Shown: positions 27,182-35,336, counted from the first letter of the stretch. The stretch: DNA of 64,000 nucleotides from Citrobacter arsenatis (GCF_004353845.1 NZ_CP037864.1:558001-622000); one strand, 5' to 3'. The notes: a model not told the origin generated them from the sequence alone. Translations and numbers: made by a program.

Positions 27182-27568
27182 ATGCGTAAACACCTGTTAG
27201 CGATCGTCGCGGCTTCAACGCTGATTCTTGGTTCTTCTGCGTTTGCAGCCGATCTCGAAGATGACATGGGGATCCTCAACGATAACCTGAAGATCGTCGA
27301 AAAAACGGATAATGCGACTGAACTGAAAGACGCGTTAACCAAAATGCGCGCAGCCGCGCTGGACGCGCAAAAAGGCACGCCACCGAAGCTGGAAAACAAA
27401 TCCCCGGACAGCCCGGAGATGAAGGATTTCCGCCACGGCTTTGACACGCTGATCGGCCAGATTGACGGCGCGCTGAAGCTGGCGAACGAAGGTAAAGTCA
27501 AAGAGGCGAAAGCCGTTGCTGAAGACCTGAAAACCACGCGCAACGAAAACCACAAGAAGTTCCGCTAA
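27182..27568 (+). CDS. cybC: Periplasmic cytochrome b562
   Basis: Soluble four-helix haem b protein of the periplasm, 128 residues. A signal peptide ends at about residue 22 (SSAFA). Haem ligands are the Met in the DDMGIL segment (mature residue 7) and the His in NENHKKF near the C-terminus. The physiological electron partner is unknown. It is the last backbone gene before the accessory operon. Confidence 0.96.
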   Translation: MRKHLLAIVAASTLILGSSAFAADLEDDMGILNDNLKIVEKTDNATELKDALTKMRAAALDAQKGTPPKLENKSPDSPEMKDFRHGFDTLIGQIDGALKLANEGKVKEAKAVAEDLKTTRNENHKKFR

Positions 27569-27577
27569 CCTGCGCTT

Positions 27578-27622
27578 TCCGGCCTGCATAACCGTAGGCC
27601 GGACAAGACGCCACACCACCGT
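27578..27622. repeat. Degenerate REP fragment after cybC
   Basis: CCGGCCTGC...GTAGGCCGGACAAGACGCC resembles a decayed REP unit; the right arm is not recognisable. Confidence 0.5.
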
Positions 27623-27712
27623 ACCCCATAAGTAAACGCTATCCCCATCACATTTTTTCATTTTTATCGTCCATTCATTGTTCGTTTTTCCTTCCATTTT
27701 TCTGCTCACTCT

Positions 27713-27728
27713 TGCGATCTCAATCACA
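27713..27728. promoter_or_regulatory. CRP-like site upstream of the PRD/SFCGS operon
   Basis: TGCGA-TCTCAA-TCACA matches the CRP consensus TGTGA-N6-TCACA at nine of ten conserved bases. It lies about 185 bases before the first gene, as expected for catabolite control of a sugar pathway. Confidence 0.6.
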
Positions 27729-27792
27729 TTCTTCCAGTGATAAATCGTGGTCACGGCCTTTTTTGCGGCACAGATCACTATCGCTGTGCGCC

Positions 27793-27812
27793 TTTCCACT
27801 TCGAAGTGGAAA
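27793..27812. promoter_or_regulatory. Perfect 20-bp palindrome, likely operator of the accessory operon
   Basis: TTTCCACTTCGAAGTGGAAA is fully self-complementary. It sits 86 bases before the first start codon and 64 bases after the CRP-like site. The operon encodes a PRD/MtlR-type DNA-binding activator, and such activators use palindromic sites just upstream of -35. The pairing with that regulator is inference. The rest of the 330-base gap (27569-27898) shows no other clear element. Confidence 0.6.
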
Positions 27813-27898
27813 ACAACTCGCTACAAACTTTTAACCCCCACCGCTAATTTACCCTCAGAGCCATTAGTGGGGTAAGACGAGTGAATAACGGAGCTGTA

Positions 27899-28207
27899 AT
27901 GAATGACATGGGGGAATCGGTGGAACTGGTCGACCGCATGCTGGCGCAGGTGTATGCCTTGCTGCGTGAACGCCACATTATTCCCAACGCCGTACAGGAA
28001 CAGATGCTGACATCGCATGTTCGCGCCATGGCGCACCGCTCGGTAACGGGTGAACCCTTACCAGAAGTCGATGCCAGCTTGTTTGATGAAATTTCTGCCG
28101 AATCAATGGCGCTTGCCCGCGACGTGGTCGCCGAGTTTGGCAATCTTCCCGAGGAAGAAGCCTGGCTGCTGTCGGTGCATTTCGAAGTCGCGAAAGACAA
28201 CCTTTAA
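27899..28207 (+). CDS. PRD-only regulatory-type protein (102 aa)
   Basis: A single PTS-regulation domain with no DNA-binding part. The segment SHVRAMAHRSVTG carries the conserved PRD histidine environment. PRDs are phosphorylated by HPr or EII proteins and normally sit in antiterminators or activators. A free-standing copy could act as a phospho-sensor or partner of the transporter or the regulator at 33390. The start ATG at 27899 has GGAG 5 bases upstream; a GTG at 27881 is the alternative. First gene of the operon; the next starts 10 bases on. Confidence 0.78.
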   Translation: MNDMGESVELVDRMLAQVYALLRERHIIPNAVQEQMLTSHVRAMAHRSVTGEPLPEVDASLFDEISAESMALARDVVAEFGNLPEEEAWLLSVHFEVAKDNL

Positions 28208-28217
28208 GGAGCAAAAG

Positions 28218-28580
28218 ATGGAACAGATTACCGTAGTGATTGGCGATCGTCTGGGTAAAGGCCAGAAAGTGGCGGCAGGCGTTGAGAAAGCGGGTGGCCG
28301 CGCGGTTGTGGTGCCGGGCGTTGCGGCGGATATGAAGCTGGGTGACGTGATGAAAGCGGAAAACGCCACCTTCGGTATCTCGTTTTGCGGCAGCGGTGGC
28401 GCGGGTGCGATTACCGCACAGACCAAATACGGCTACAAGGCGAAATACGGCATGCGTTCGGTCGATGAAGGGGTAACCGCCATTAACGAAGGCTGCAATG
28501 TGCTGGGGTTTGGCTTTATGGACAAAGAAGAGCTCGGTGAGCGCCTGGTGCAGGCGTGGCAAAAGAAACACGGCGCTTAA
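28218..28580 (+). CDS. SFCGS-family glycine-rich protein (120 aa)
   Basis: Named for its motif GISFCGSGGAG (Cys57). The function of the family is not established. The pattern G-I-x-x-C-G-(S/T)-G, then A-x-x-K-x-G, then NVLGFG (94-99) and a final LVQAW helix parallels the RpiB/LacAB sugar-phosphate isomerases, where the CGTG cysteine is the catalytic base. The histidine that RpiB has just before its NVLAFG is replaced by asparagine or glutamate, so isomerase activity is doubtful. A sugar-phosphate binding role is possible. RBS AAGGAG. It overlaps nothing; DUF4312 starts 3 bases after its stop. Confidence 0.85.
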   Translation: MEQITVVIGDRLGKGQKVAAGVEKAGGRAVVVPGVAADMKLGDVMKAENATFGISFCGSGGAGAITAQTKYGYKAKYGMRSVDEGVTAINEGCNVLGFGFMDKEELGERLVQAWQKKHGA

Positions 28581-28582
28581 GT

Positions 28583-28882
28583 ATGAAAGAACAATTCACC
28601 ACCACGGTGAGAGTCACTGGCAAGGGCGAAGCTAAAGCGCGCGCCTTTGCCGATGCCCTGAACCACGTTCAGGCGGCGGTGATGAAAGCGTCACCGCATA
28701 TCTTACTGCGTATTGAGCCACAGGATGTGCAGGTTGTTCAGGCGCGTGAATCGGTGCGCAAAGAGGCTTTTCTGTTCCTCTTTTTGCGCCGGGAAAGACG
28801 CACCTTCAGCGTGGAGCTGGACGTGACCGTCAACGTGACTGCCATCAATCTCGACAAGGTGGATTTCGTTACGCAACGCTGA
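28583..28882 (+). CDS. DUF4312-family protein (99 aa)
   Basis: A small soluble protein of the conserved SFCGS-DUF4312-DUF4311-DUF4310 block. No known catalytic motif is visible; the sequence alternates short helices and strands, with a basic FLRRERRTF patch near residues 67-75. It starts 2 bases after the SFCGS stop and is likely translationally coupled. Probably a cytosolic component of the membrane complex encoded next; this is inferred from gene order. Confidence 0.8.
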   Translation: MKEQFTTTVRVTGKGEAKARAFADALNHVQAAVMKASPHILLRIEPQDVQVVQARESVRKEAFLFLFLRRERRTFSVELDVTVNVTAINLDKVDFVTQR

Positions 28883-28904
28883 TTCTTTATTAAAAGGCAT
28901 AATT

Positions 28905-29681
28905 ATGTTCCTGATAATATTAATAAAATCGCTCATCATTGGCGGCCTGGTTGGCGTTGGTGTCGGCGCTGGGGCTGCACGCATGTTTCATGCGCCTACC
29001 ACTCAAGGGATGGGCGCGTTTCGCACTCTGGGAGAACTGAATTCCTGCGAAGGGGATCCGGCTTCTCACTTCTCGTTCGGCCTGGGCTTCTTCTTTAACG
29101 CCTGGGCTTCCTCCGTTGCGGCAGGGGCGTTCACGCAGGACGTCGACCATCGCATTATCCCCAACTGGGGTGCCGCCGCGCTGATGATTAAAAATCGCAA
29201 CGTCGGTGAAACGCTGCACGATCCTAAGCGTATGGCGATTGCCTGCGGCGTTATCGGGATGATTGTCGTGACCTTCCTGAACCTCACGGCGTCATCGGTA
29301 CCGGAAGCGTTGCAAGTTACCGCCGTCAAGGTGCTGGTGCCCGCGGCTAACCTGCTGGTTAACACCGTGATGCCGGTGATCTTCTGGCTGGCGGCGATTG
29401 ATGCGGGTAAGAAATCCGGCTTCTGGGCCACCGTCTTTGGCGGCGCGGCGCAGCTGATTATGGGCAACGCCGTCCCGGGGCTGGTCCTTGGCATTCTGAT
29501 CGGTAAAGGCGTTGAAGAGAGCGGCTGGAACCACGTCACGAAAGTGATGATGGTGGCTATCGTCGCGCTGTTTGTCCTGAGCGGCTTCTTCCGCGGCTTC
29601 GACATGAAGATGATCGAATCCTTCCATCTGACCGTGCCTAACTGGCTCGAACTTATCCACAACTCGCTCAGCGGCAAATAA
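28905..29681 (+). CDS. DUF4311-family integral membrane protein (258 aa)
   Basis: Several glycine-rich hydrophobic helices, the first at residues 3-25 (SLIIGGLVGVGVGAGAA). Others lie near 100-125, 135-160, 165-190 and 210-230. The helices contain conserved-looking polar segments (FHAPTTQGMGAFRTLGELN, QDVDHRIIPNWGAAA). With DUF4310 it is the only candidate for substrate translocation in the operon, since no ABC, PTS EIIC or MFS protein is present. Transport function is inference. Confidence 0.82.
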   Translation: MFLIILIKSLIIGGLVGVGVGAGAARMFHAPTTQGMGAFRTLGELNSCEGDPASHFSFGLGFFFNAWASSVAAGAFTQDVDHRIIPNWGAAALMIKNRNVGETLHDPKRMAIACGVIGMIVVTFLNLTASSVPEALQVTAVKVLVPAANLLVNTVMPVIFWLAAIDAGKKSGFWATVFGGAAQLIMGNAVPGLVLGILIGKGVEESGWNHVTKVMMVAIVALFVLSGFFRGFDMKMIESFHLTVPNWLELIHNSLSGK

Positions 29682-29692
29682 CGGAGGCCATC

Positions 29693-30337
29693 ATGGAACA
29701 GAATAAAGGTTTTTGGTTCGCTGACTGGTCGTTCCCGATCTTCGTTGGCCTGCTCTCATCCGGCGTATTTGCCGGAACACACATGTACTACCTGTACGGT
29801 ATTGGCGCATTTAACGAAGTGGCTTTTGTGGCGATGCTGAAGGCGGGAATGGATACCGGCTCCTACGGGGCGGTGGCGGCATTTGGCGCAAGTTTCCTGT
29901 TTGCGCGCATCATTGAAGGTTCGCTGGTGGGGATTTTGGATATCGGCGGAGCGATTCAGACCGGGGTCGGGTTAGGTGTTCCGGCGCTGCTGTTGGGCGC
30001 GGGCATTATCTTCCCGGTCGCCAACTTCGCAGCCTCGCTGGTCACCGGTTTGGTGATTGGCCTGGCGATTGGCTACATCATCATTCTGGCGCGTAAGTTC
30101 ACCATCAACCAGAGCGACTCAACCTACGGTGCGGACGTCATGATGGGGGCCGGTAACGCCTCCGGCCGCTTCCTTGGGCCATTGATTATCCTCAGCGCGA
30201 TGACGGCTTCTATTCCTATCGGAATCGGTTCTCTGGCGGGCGCGTTGCTGTTTTACCTGTGGCAAAAACCGATTACCGGCGGGGCGATCCTCGGGGCAAT
30301 GATCCTCGGTTCCCTCTTCCCAATTGCCATTAGCTAA
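29693..30337 (+). CDS. DUF4310-family integral membrane protein (214 aa)
   Basis: Five or six hydrophobic helices rich in Gly and Ala (LLSSGVFAGTHMYYLYGIG, GVPALLLGAGIIFPVA, LVTGLVIGLAIGYIIILA) and a loop with GADVMMGAGNASGRFLGP. It starts 11 bases after DUF4311 behind GGAGG. The two look like subunits of one membrane complex. Followed by a REP that separates the membrane genes from the enzyme genes. Confidence 0.82.
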   Translation: MEQNKGFWFADWSFPIFVGLLSSGVFAGTHMYYLYGIGAFNEVAFVAMLKAGMDTGSYGAVAAFGASFLFARIIEGSLVGILDIGGAIQTGVGLGVPALLLGAGIIFPVANFAASLVTGLVIGLAIGYIIILARKFTINQSDSTYGADVMMGAGNASGRFLGPLIILSAMTASIPIGIGSLAGALLFYLWQKPITGGAILGAMILGSLFPIAIS

Positions 30338-30347
30338 CTGTTGATTT

Positions 30348-30382
30348 GTAGGCCGGATAAGGCGGTTGCGCCGCCATCCGGC
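30348..30382. repeat. Single REP inside the accessory operon
   Basis: GTAGGCCGGATAAGGCGG...CCGCCATCCGGC, one complete palindromic unit between DUF4310 and the amidohydrolase. It ends 14 bases before the amidohydrolase start, directly against its ribosome site AAAGGAG. Confidence 0.9.
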
Positions 30383-30395
30383 AAAGGAGAGAGCG

Positions 30396-31529
30396 ATGTT
30401 TGATTTACTCCTGCGCCGTGCGCGCCTCGTTGACGATACGCTGAGCGATATTGCGCTCAAAGACGGCAAAATCGCGGCGTTGGGCGACGTTGATGGCCCG
30501 GCGCTGAAAACCATCGAGCTGGGCGGCGAGTGCTACGTCAGTGCAGGCTGGATTGATTCCCATGTTCATTGCTACCCGAAATCCCCGATTTACCACGACC
30601 AGCCGGACAGCGTCGGTATTGCTACCGGTGTGACCACGGTGGTGGATGCGGGCAGTACCGGGGCGGATGACATCGACGATTTTTACACCCTGACCCGGGA
30701 AGCAGCGACCGAAGTGTATGCGCTGCTGAACATCTCCCGCGTTGGGCTTATCGCCCAGAACGAGCTGGCCAACATGGCCAATATTGACGCCGATGCGGTG
30801 CGCCAGGCGGTGAAGCGCTACCCTGATTTTATCGTCGGCCTGAAGGCGCGCATGAGCAGCAGCGTAGTTGGTGAAAACGGCATCACGCCGCTGGAGCGTG
30901 CCAAAGCGATGCAAGCGCAGAACGGCGACCTACCGCTGATGGTGCATATCGGCAACAACCCGCCGGATCTGGATGAGATCGCCGAGCGCTTGAGCGCAGG
31001 CGACATCATTACCCACTGCTACAACGGTAAGCCGAATCGCATTCTGACGCCGCAAGGCGAGCTGCGGGCGTCAGTGACGCGGGCGATTTCACGTGGCGTG
31101 CGTCTGGACGTTGGGCATGGCACCGCCAGCCTGAGCTTTGCGGTGGCAAAACGCGCGATCGGCCTGGGCATTTTGCCGCACACCATCAGCTCCGATATTT
31201 ATTGTCGCAACCGTATCAGCGGCCCGGTGCATTCCCTGGCGAATGTGATGTCAAAATTTCTCGCCATTGGGATGTCGCTTCCGCAGGTTATTGAGTGCGT
31301 TACCGCCAATGCCGCCGATAGTTTGCGCCTGAAACACAAGGGTCGACTGCAGGTCGGTCTGGATGCCGATTTAACCCTCTTTACGCTTAAGCGCCAGCCA
31401 ACCGTGCTGGTAGATGCAGAAAACGACAGCCTGCAGGCTGAACAACTGCTGGTGCCGCTTGCCGCAATACGTGCGGGCAAGGGCTATATGACCGAACAAG
31501 GGAGCGCGGAACATGCCTTCGATCTTTGA
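30396..31529 (+). CDS. Amidohydrolase/deacetylase-family metallohydrolase (377 aa)
   Basis: Amidohydrolase-superfamily enzyme related to dihydroorotase and NagA-like deacetylases. The metal motif HVH is at residues 56-58 (SHVHCYP); further ligand candidates are the lysine in VGLKARM, histidines in MVHIGNN and ITHCYNG, and RLDVGHG. It could remove an N-acyl group or open a lactam before the PLP lyase acts. The start ATG at 30396 has AAAGGAG; an upstream in-frame start in the REP is rejected. Its end overlaps the lyase gene by 17 bases. Confidence 0.87.
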   Translation: MFDLLLRRARLVDDTLSDIALKDGKIAALGDVDGPALKTIELGGECYVSAGWIDSHVHCYPKSPIYHDQPDSVGIATGVTTVVDAGSTGADDIDDFYTLTREAATEVYALLNISRVGLIAQNELANMANIDADAVRQAVKRYPDFIVGLKARMSSSVVGENGITPLERAKAMQAQNGDLPLMVHIGNNPPDLDEIAERLSAGDIITHCYNGKPNRILTPQGELRASVTRAISRGVRLDVGHGTASLSFAVAKRAIGLGILPHTISSDIYCRNRISGPVHSLANVMSKFLAIGMSLPQVIECVTANAADSLRLKHKGRLQVGLDADLTLFTLKRQPTVLVDAENDSLQAEQLLVPLAAIRAGKGYMTEQGSAEHAFDL

Positions 31530-32631
31530 GAAATACAACTTAAAACAGGTGATTAACACATCAGGCCGCATGACGGCGCTTGGCGTTTCCACGCCGCGAC
31601 CAGAGGTGGTTGAGGCTGCAATGGCCGGGATGAATCAATACTTTGAGATGAAAGACCTGGTCAACAAAACCGGTGACTACATCGCGAAATTGCTGGAAGT
31701 GGAAGGGGCAACCGTCGTCTCCTGCGCCTCGGCCGGTATCGCCCTGTCGGTGGCTGGCGTGCTGGTTAAAGACAGCGACTGGCTGCTGGAGAATCTGCAC
31801 GTTGCGCCCATCGAGAACAACGAAATCGTGTTGCCCAGAGGTCACAACGTCAACTTTGGCGCGCCGGTGGGCACCATGGTGGCGCTTGGCGGCGGCAAGT
31901 TAGTAGAAGCCGGTTACGCTAACGAATGTTCCGCGGCGCAACTGGCAGCGGCCATTACGCCGCGTACGGCGGCCATTCTGTATATCAAATCTCACCACTG
32001 CGTACAGAAAAGTATGCTTAGCGTGGAGCAGGCTGCGGTGGTGGCGCGCACGCATAACCTGCCGCTGATCGTTGATGCGGCAGCGGAAGAAGATTTGCAG
32101 TGCTACTACCGGGTTGGTGCAGATCTGGTGATTTATAGCGGCGCGAAGGCGATAGAAGGACCAACCAGCGGTCTGGTGATAGGTAAAACTCAGTACGTCG
32201 AGTGGGTGAAACGCCAGACGGCGGGAATTGGTCGGGCGATGAAGGTGGGCAAAGAGGGGATTCTTGGCCTGACCTGCGCCATCGAACTGTATCTGAACGC
32301 GCAGAAAGAGAGCGGCGCGGAGATGGTCGAGAAAATGACGCCGTTCATTAATGCGTTAAACCAGCTTCACGGCGTGAGCGCCCGCGTGGTGTGGGACAGC
32401 GCAGGACGTGACATTGCGCGCACAGAAATTAAGTTTGACGAAGCGGTAACCGGGATCGCCACCGGCGAACTGGTTGATGCGCTGAAGCAGGGGGAGTACG
32501 CGATTTACTTCCGTGGTTACAAAGCCAACGAAGGCATTATCGAAGCCGACGTGCGCAGCGTTGATCGCGCGCAACTGGAGATTGTGGCCCGTCGAATTGG
32601 CGAAGTGATTTCGCAGGAGAAAAACGCATGA
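31513..32631 (+). CDS. DgaE-like PLP-dependent ammonia-lyase (372 aa)
   Basis: Fold-type I PLP enzyme of the SelA/DgaE group. In Salmonella DgaE converts D-glucosaminate 6-phosphate to 2-keto-3-deoxygluconate 6-phosphate plus ammonia. The PLP lysine is K212 in YSGAKAIEGPTSG; Asp188 in IVDAAAEED is the expected pyridine-N partner. Old annotations as selenocysteine synthase come from this distant similarity. The gene overlaps both neighbours (17 and 4 bases), so the three enzymes are tightly coupled. The exact substrate here is unproven. Confidence 0.88.
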   Translation: MPSIFEKYNLKQVINTSGRMTALGVSTPRPEVVEAAMAGMNQYFEMKDLVNKTGDYIAKLLEVEGATVVSCASAGIALSVAGVLVKDSDWLLENLHVAPIENNEIVLPRGHNVNFGAPVGTMVALGGGKLVEAGYANECSAAQLAAAITPRTAAILYIKSHHCVQKSMLSVEQAAVVARTHNLPLIVDAAAEEDLQCYYRVGADLVIYSGAKAIEGPTSGLVIGKTQYVEWVKRQTAGIGRAMKVGKEGILGLTCAIELYLNAQKESGAEMVEKMTPFINALNQLHGVSARVVWDSAGRDIARTEIKFDEAVTGIATGELVDALKQGEYAIYFRGYKANEGIIEADVRSVDRAQLEIVARRIGEVISQEKNA

Positions 32632-33368
32632 AACTGACCCCTAACTTTTATCGCGATCGCGTCTGCCTGAACGTGCTGGCAGGCTCTAAAGAAAACGCCC
32701 GGGATATTTACGCGGCGGCGGAAGGACATGTGCTGGTTGGCGTGTTGTCAAAAAATTACCCGGATGTCGCAAGCGCGGTAGCGGATATGCGTGAATACGC
32801 GGCACTTATCGACAATGCGCTCTCCGTGGGGCTGGGGGCGGGCGATCCAAACCAGTCGGCGATGGTCAGTGAAATCTCCCGTCAGGTGCAGCCCCAGCAT
32901 GTTAATCAGGTCTTTACCGGTGTGGCGACCAGTCGCGCGCTGTTGGGTCAGCAGGAGACGGTGGTCAACGGTCTGGTCTCACCAACCGGTACGCCGGGCA
33001 GGGTGAAAATCTCCACCGGTCCGCTAAGCAGCCAGACGCCGGACGGCATTGTACCGGTAGAAACCGCGATTGCGCTGCTCAAAGATATGGGCGGTAGTTC
33101 GATTAAATACTTCCCGATGGGCGGCCTGAAGTGCCGTGACGAGTATATCGCGGTCGCGCAGGCCTGTGCCCGTCATGACTTCTGGCTGGAGCCAACCGGT
33201 GGGATCGATCTGGATAATTTTACTGAAATCCTGCAAATCGCCCTTGATGCCGGAGTGAGCAAAATCATTCCTCACATCTATAGTTCGATTATTGATAAGG
33301 TGAGTGGTAACACCCGCCCGGACGACGTACGCCAACTGATGGCGATGACCCGGGCCTGCATAGGCTAA
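32628..33368 (+). CDS. DgaF-like KDGP aldolase (246 aa)
   Basis: TIM-barrel class I aldolase of the DgaF group, which cleaves 2-keto-3-deoxygluconate 6-phosphate to pyruvate and glyceraldehyde 3-phosphate. The Schiff-base lysine is K160 in SSIKYFPMGG; a phosphate-loop-like LEPTGGIDLDNF follows at 188-198. The start ATG overlaps the lyase stop (ATGA). Together with the lyase it completes a short catabolic route ending in central metabolism. Confidence 0.88.
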   Translation: MKLTPNFYRDRVCLNVLAGSKENARDIYAAAEGHVLVGVLSKNYPDVASAVADMREYAALIDNALSVGLGAGDPNQSAMVSEISRQVQPQHVNQVFTGVATSRALLGQQETVVNGLVSPTGTPGRVKISTGPLSSQTPDGIVPVETAIALLKDMGGSSIKYFPMGGLKCRDEYIAVAQACARHDFWLEPTGGIDLDNFTEILQIALDAGVSKIIPHIYSSIIDKVSGNTRPDDVRQLMAMTRACIG

Positions 33369-33389
33369 CTGACTGATGAGGAAACTGAC

Positions 33390-35303
33390 GTGCGATTCCC
33401 CAACCAACGTTTAGCGCAGCTGTTTGGCATGCTGCAAAACGAAGCGCTTCCACAGGACGAGCTGGCGCAGCGGTTGTCGGTTTCCACACGCACCGTACGG
33501 GCGGATATCACCGCGCTGAACGCGCTACTCACCCAGTACGGCGCGCAGTTTGTCCTCAGCCGGGGTAACGGTTATCAACTCAAAATTGACGACCCGGCAA
33601 GCTATCACGCCCTGCAAACGCAGCGGCCCGACGCGTTGCTGCGCATCCCACGCACCAGCCAGGAACGGGTACATTGGCTGGTGGTTCGTTTTCTGACGTC
33701 GGCCTTTTCGCTGAAGCTGGAAGATTTGGCTGATGAATGGTTTATCAGCCGTGCGACGCTGCAAAACGATATGGCTGAGGTGCGCGAGCATCTGCAACGT
33801 TATCATCTGACGCTGGAAACGCGCCCCCGTCACGGCATGAAGCTGTTCGGCAGCGAGATGGCGATCCGCGCCTGTTTGACCGACCTGCTATGGACGCTGG
33901 CGCAACAGGATCCGCAGCACCCGTTAGTGACGCAAGAAGCGTTGAATGCCGGGATCCCTGAACAGCTGCAGCCTGTTCTGCAGGACATTTTCGCCCGTTT
34001 TCATATTCGCCTGACCGATGAGGGCGAGCTGTTTTTACGCTTGTACTGTGCGGTGGCGGTACGGCGGATTAGCGAAGGGTATCCCCTTCCGGAGTTTGCC
34101 GCAGAAGAGGCCGATCAATCGGTGTGCCTGGCCACGCGGGAAATCGCGGCGGTATTGCACCGGATGGCGGACAAACCGCTTTCCGTTGCCGAAGAAAACT
34201 GGCTGCAGGTGCATATCGCTGCCCGCCAGGTACAAGAGATCGCGCCCAGTGCTATCAATGCGGATGATGATGAGGCGTTGGTCAATTACATCCTGCGGTT
34301 TATCAACAGCCAGTACAACTACAACCTGTTGAATGACAAACAGTTGCATGCTGATCTGCTGACGCATATTAAGACGATGATCACCCGGGTGCGTTACCAG
34401 ATAATGATCCCCAATCCGCTGCTGGAAAATATTAAACAGCACTACCCCATGGCGTGGGACATGACGCTGGCCGCCGTCTCGGGATGGGGAAAATATACGC
34501 CGTACACCATCAGTGAAAATGAAATTGGCTTCCTCGTGCTGCATATCGGCGTTGGGCTTGAGCGTAGTTACAACATCGGTTACCAGAGGCAGCCGAAAGT
34601 TCTGCTGGTATGCGATGCCGGAAATGCGATGGCGCGGATGATTGAAGCTGTGCTGGCGCGTAAGTATCCACAGATAGAAATCGTCGATACCGTAACGCTG
34701 CGCGACTACGAACAGCGGGAGTGCATCAGCGAAGATTTTGTCATCTCTACAGCGCGGATTGGTGAAAAAGATAAGCCTGTGGTGATGATTGCGCCGTTCC
34801 CTACCGATTATCAACTAGAGCAAATTGGCAAACTGGTACTGGTCGACAGAACCCGTCCATGGATGCTGAACAAATTCTTCGATGCCGCCCATTTTCGTGT
34901 GATCGACGAGCCAATGGATCAACAGACGTTGTTCAACGTCTTATGTCGCCAGTTACAGGATGAAGGCTTTGTCGATGCGGAGTTTCTTGATTCGGTGGTT
35001 GAACGTGAGGCCATCGTCAGCACCATGCTGGGGGATAGCATTGCCCTGCCGCACGCCCTCGGTTTGCTGGCAAAGAAAACGGTGGTCTACACCATCCTCG
35101 CCCCGCAGGGTATCGCCTGGGGCGATGAAACCGCGCACGTGATCTTCTTGCTTGCTATCAGCAAAAGCGAATACGAAGAGGCGATGGCCATCTACGATAT
35201 TTTCGTCACCTTCCTGCGCGAGCGCGCGATGACCCGACTCTGCGCGTGTCGGAATTTCACTGAGTTCAAAGCGGTTGCGATGGAGTGCGTGAGTCGTTTT
35301 TGA
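33390..35303 (+). CDS. PRD/EIIA-containing transcriptional activator, MtlR/LicR type (637 aa)
   Basis: Domain order: N-terminal winged helix (residues 1-60, LSVSTRTVRADITALNALL), a second Mga-like helix-turn-helix (about 85-150), two PRDs (about 180-290 and 300-400), an EIIB-like Rossmann segment (about 405-490, VLLVCDAGNAMARM) and a C-terminal EIIA-mannitol-like domain with the phosphohistidine motif IALPHA. Such proteins switch a catabolic operon on or off by PTS phosphorylation. It is the last gene of the locus, 21 bases after the aldolase, and probably acts at the palindrome at 27793. Confidence 0.9.
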   Translation: MRFPNQRLAQLFGMLQNEALPQDELAQRLSVSTRTVRADITALNALLTQYGAQFVLSRGNGYQLKIDDPASYHALQTQRPDALLRIPRTSQERVHWLVVRFLTSAFSLKLEDLADEWFISRATLQNDMAEVREHLQRYHLTLETRPRHGMKLFGSEMAIRACLTDLLWTLAQQDPQHPLVTQEALNAGIPEQLQPVLQDIFARFHIRLTDEGELFLRLYCAVAVRRISEGYPLPEFAAEEADQSVCLATREIAAVLHRMADKPLSVAEENWLQVHIAARQVQEIAPSAINADDDEALVNYILRFINSQYNYNLLNDKQLHADLLTHIKTMITRVRYQIMIPNPLLENIKQHYPMAWDMTLAAVSGWGKYTPYTISENEIGFLVLHIGVGLERSYNIGYQRQPKVLLVCDAGNAMARMIEAVLARKYPQIEIVDTVTLRDYEQRECISEDFVISTARIGEKDKPVVMIAPFPTDYQLEQIGKLVLVDRTRPWMLNKFFDAAHFRVIDEPMDQQTLFNVLCRQLQDEGFVDAEFLDSVVEREAIVSTMLGDSIALPHALGLLAKKTVVYTILAPQGIAWGDETAHVIFLLAISKSEYEEAMAIYDIFVTFLRERAMTRLCACRNFTEFKAVAMECVSRF

Positions 35304-35336
35304 GAGGCGGAAAACAGAATGTTTACCGCCTGAAAG

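Noticed and set aside
31513..32631. Reading the PLP enzyme as selenocysteine synthase SelA
   Set aside because: The length (372) and the SGAKAIEGP lysine context match the DgaE group, and no selenium genes are nearby.
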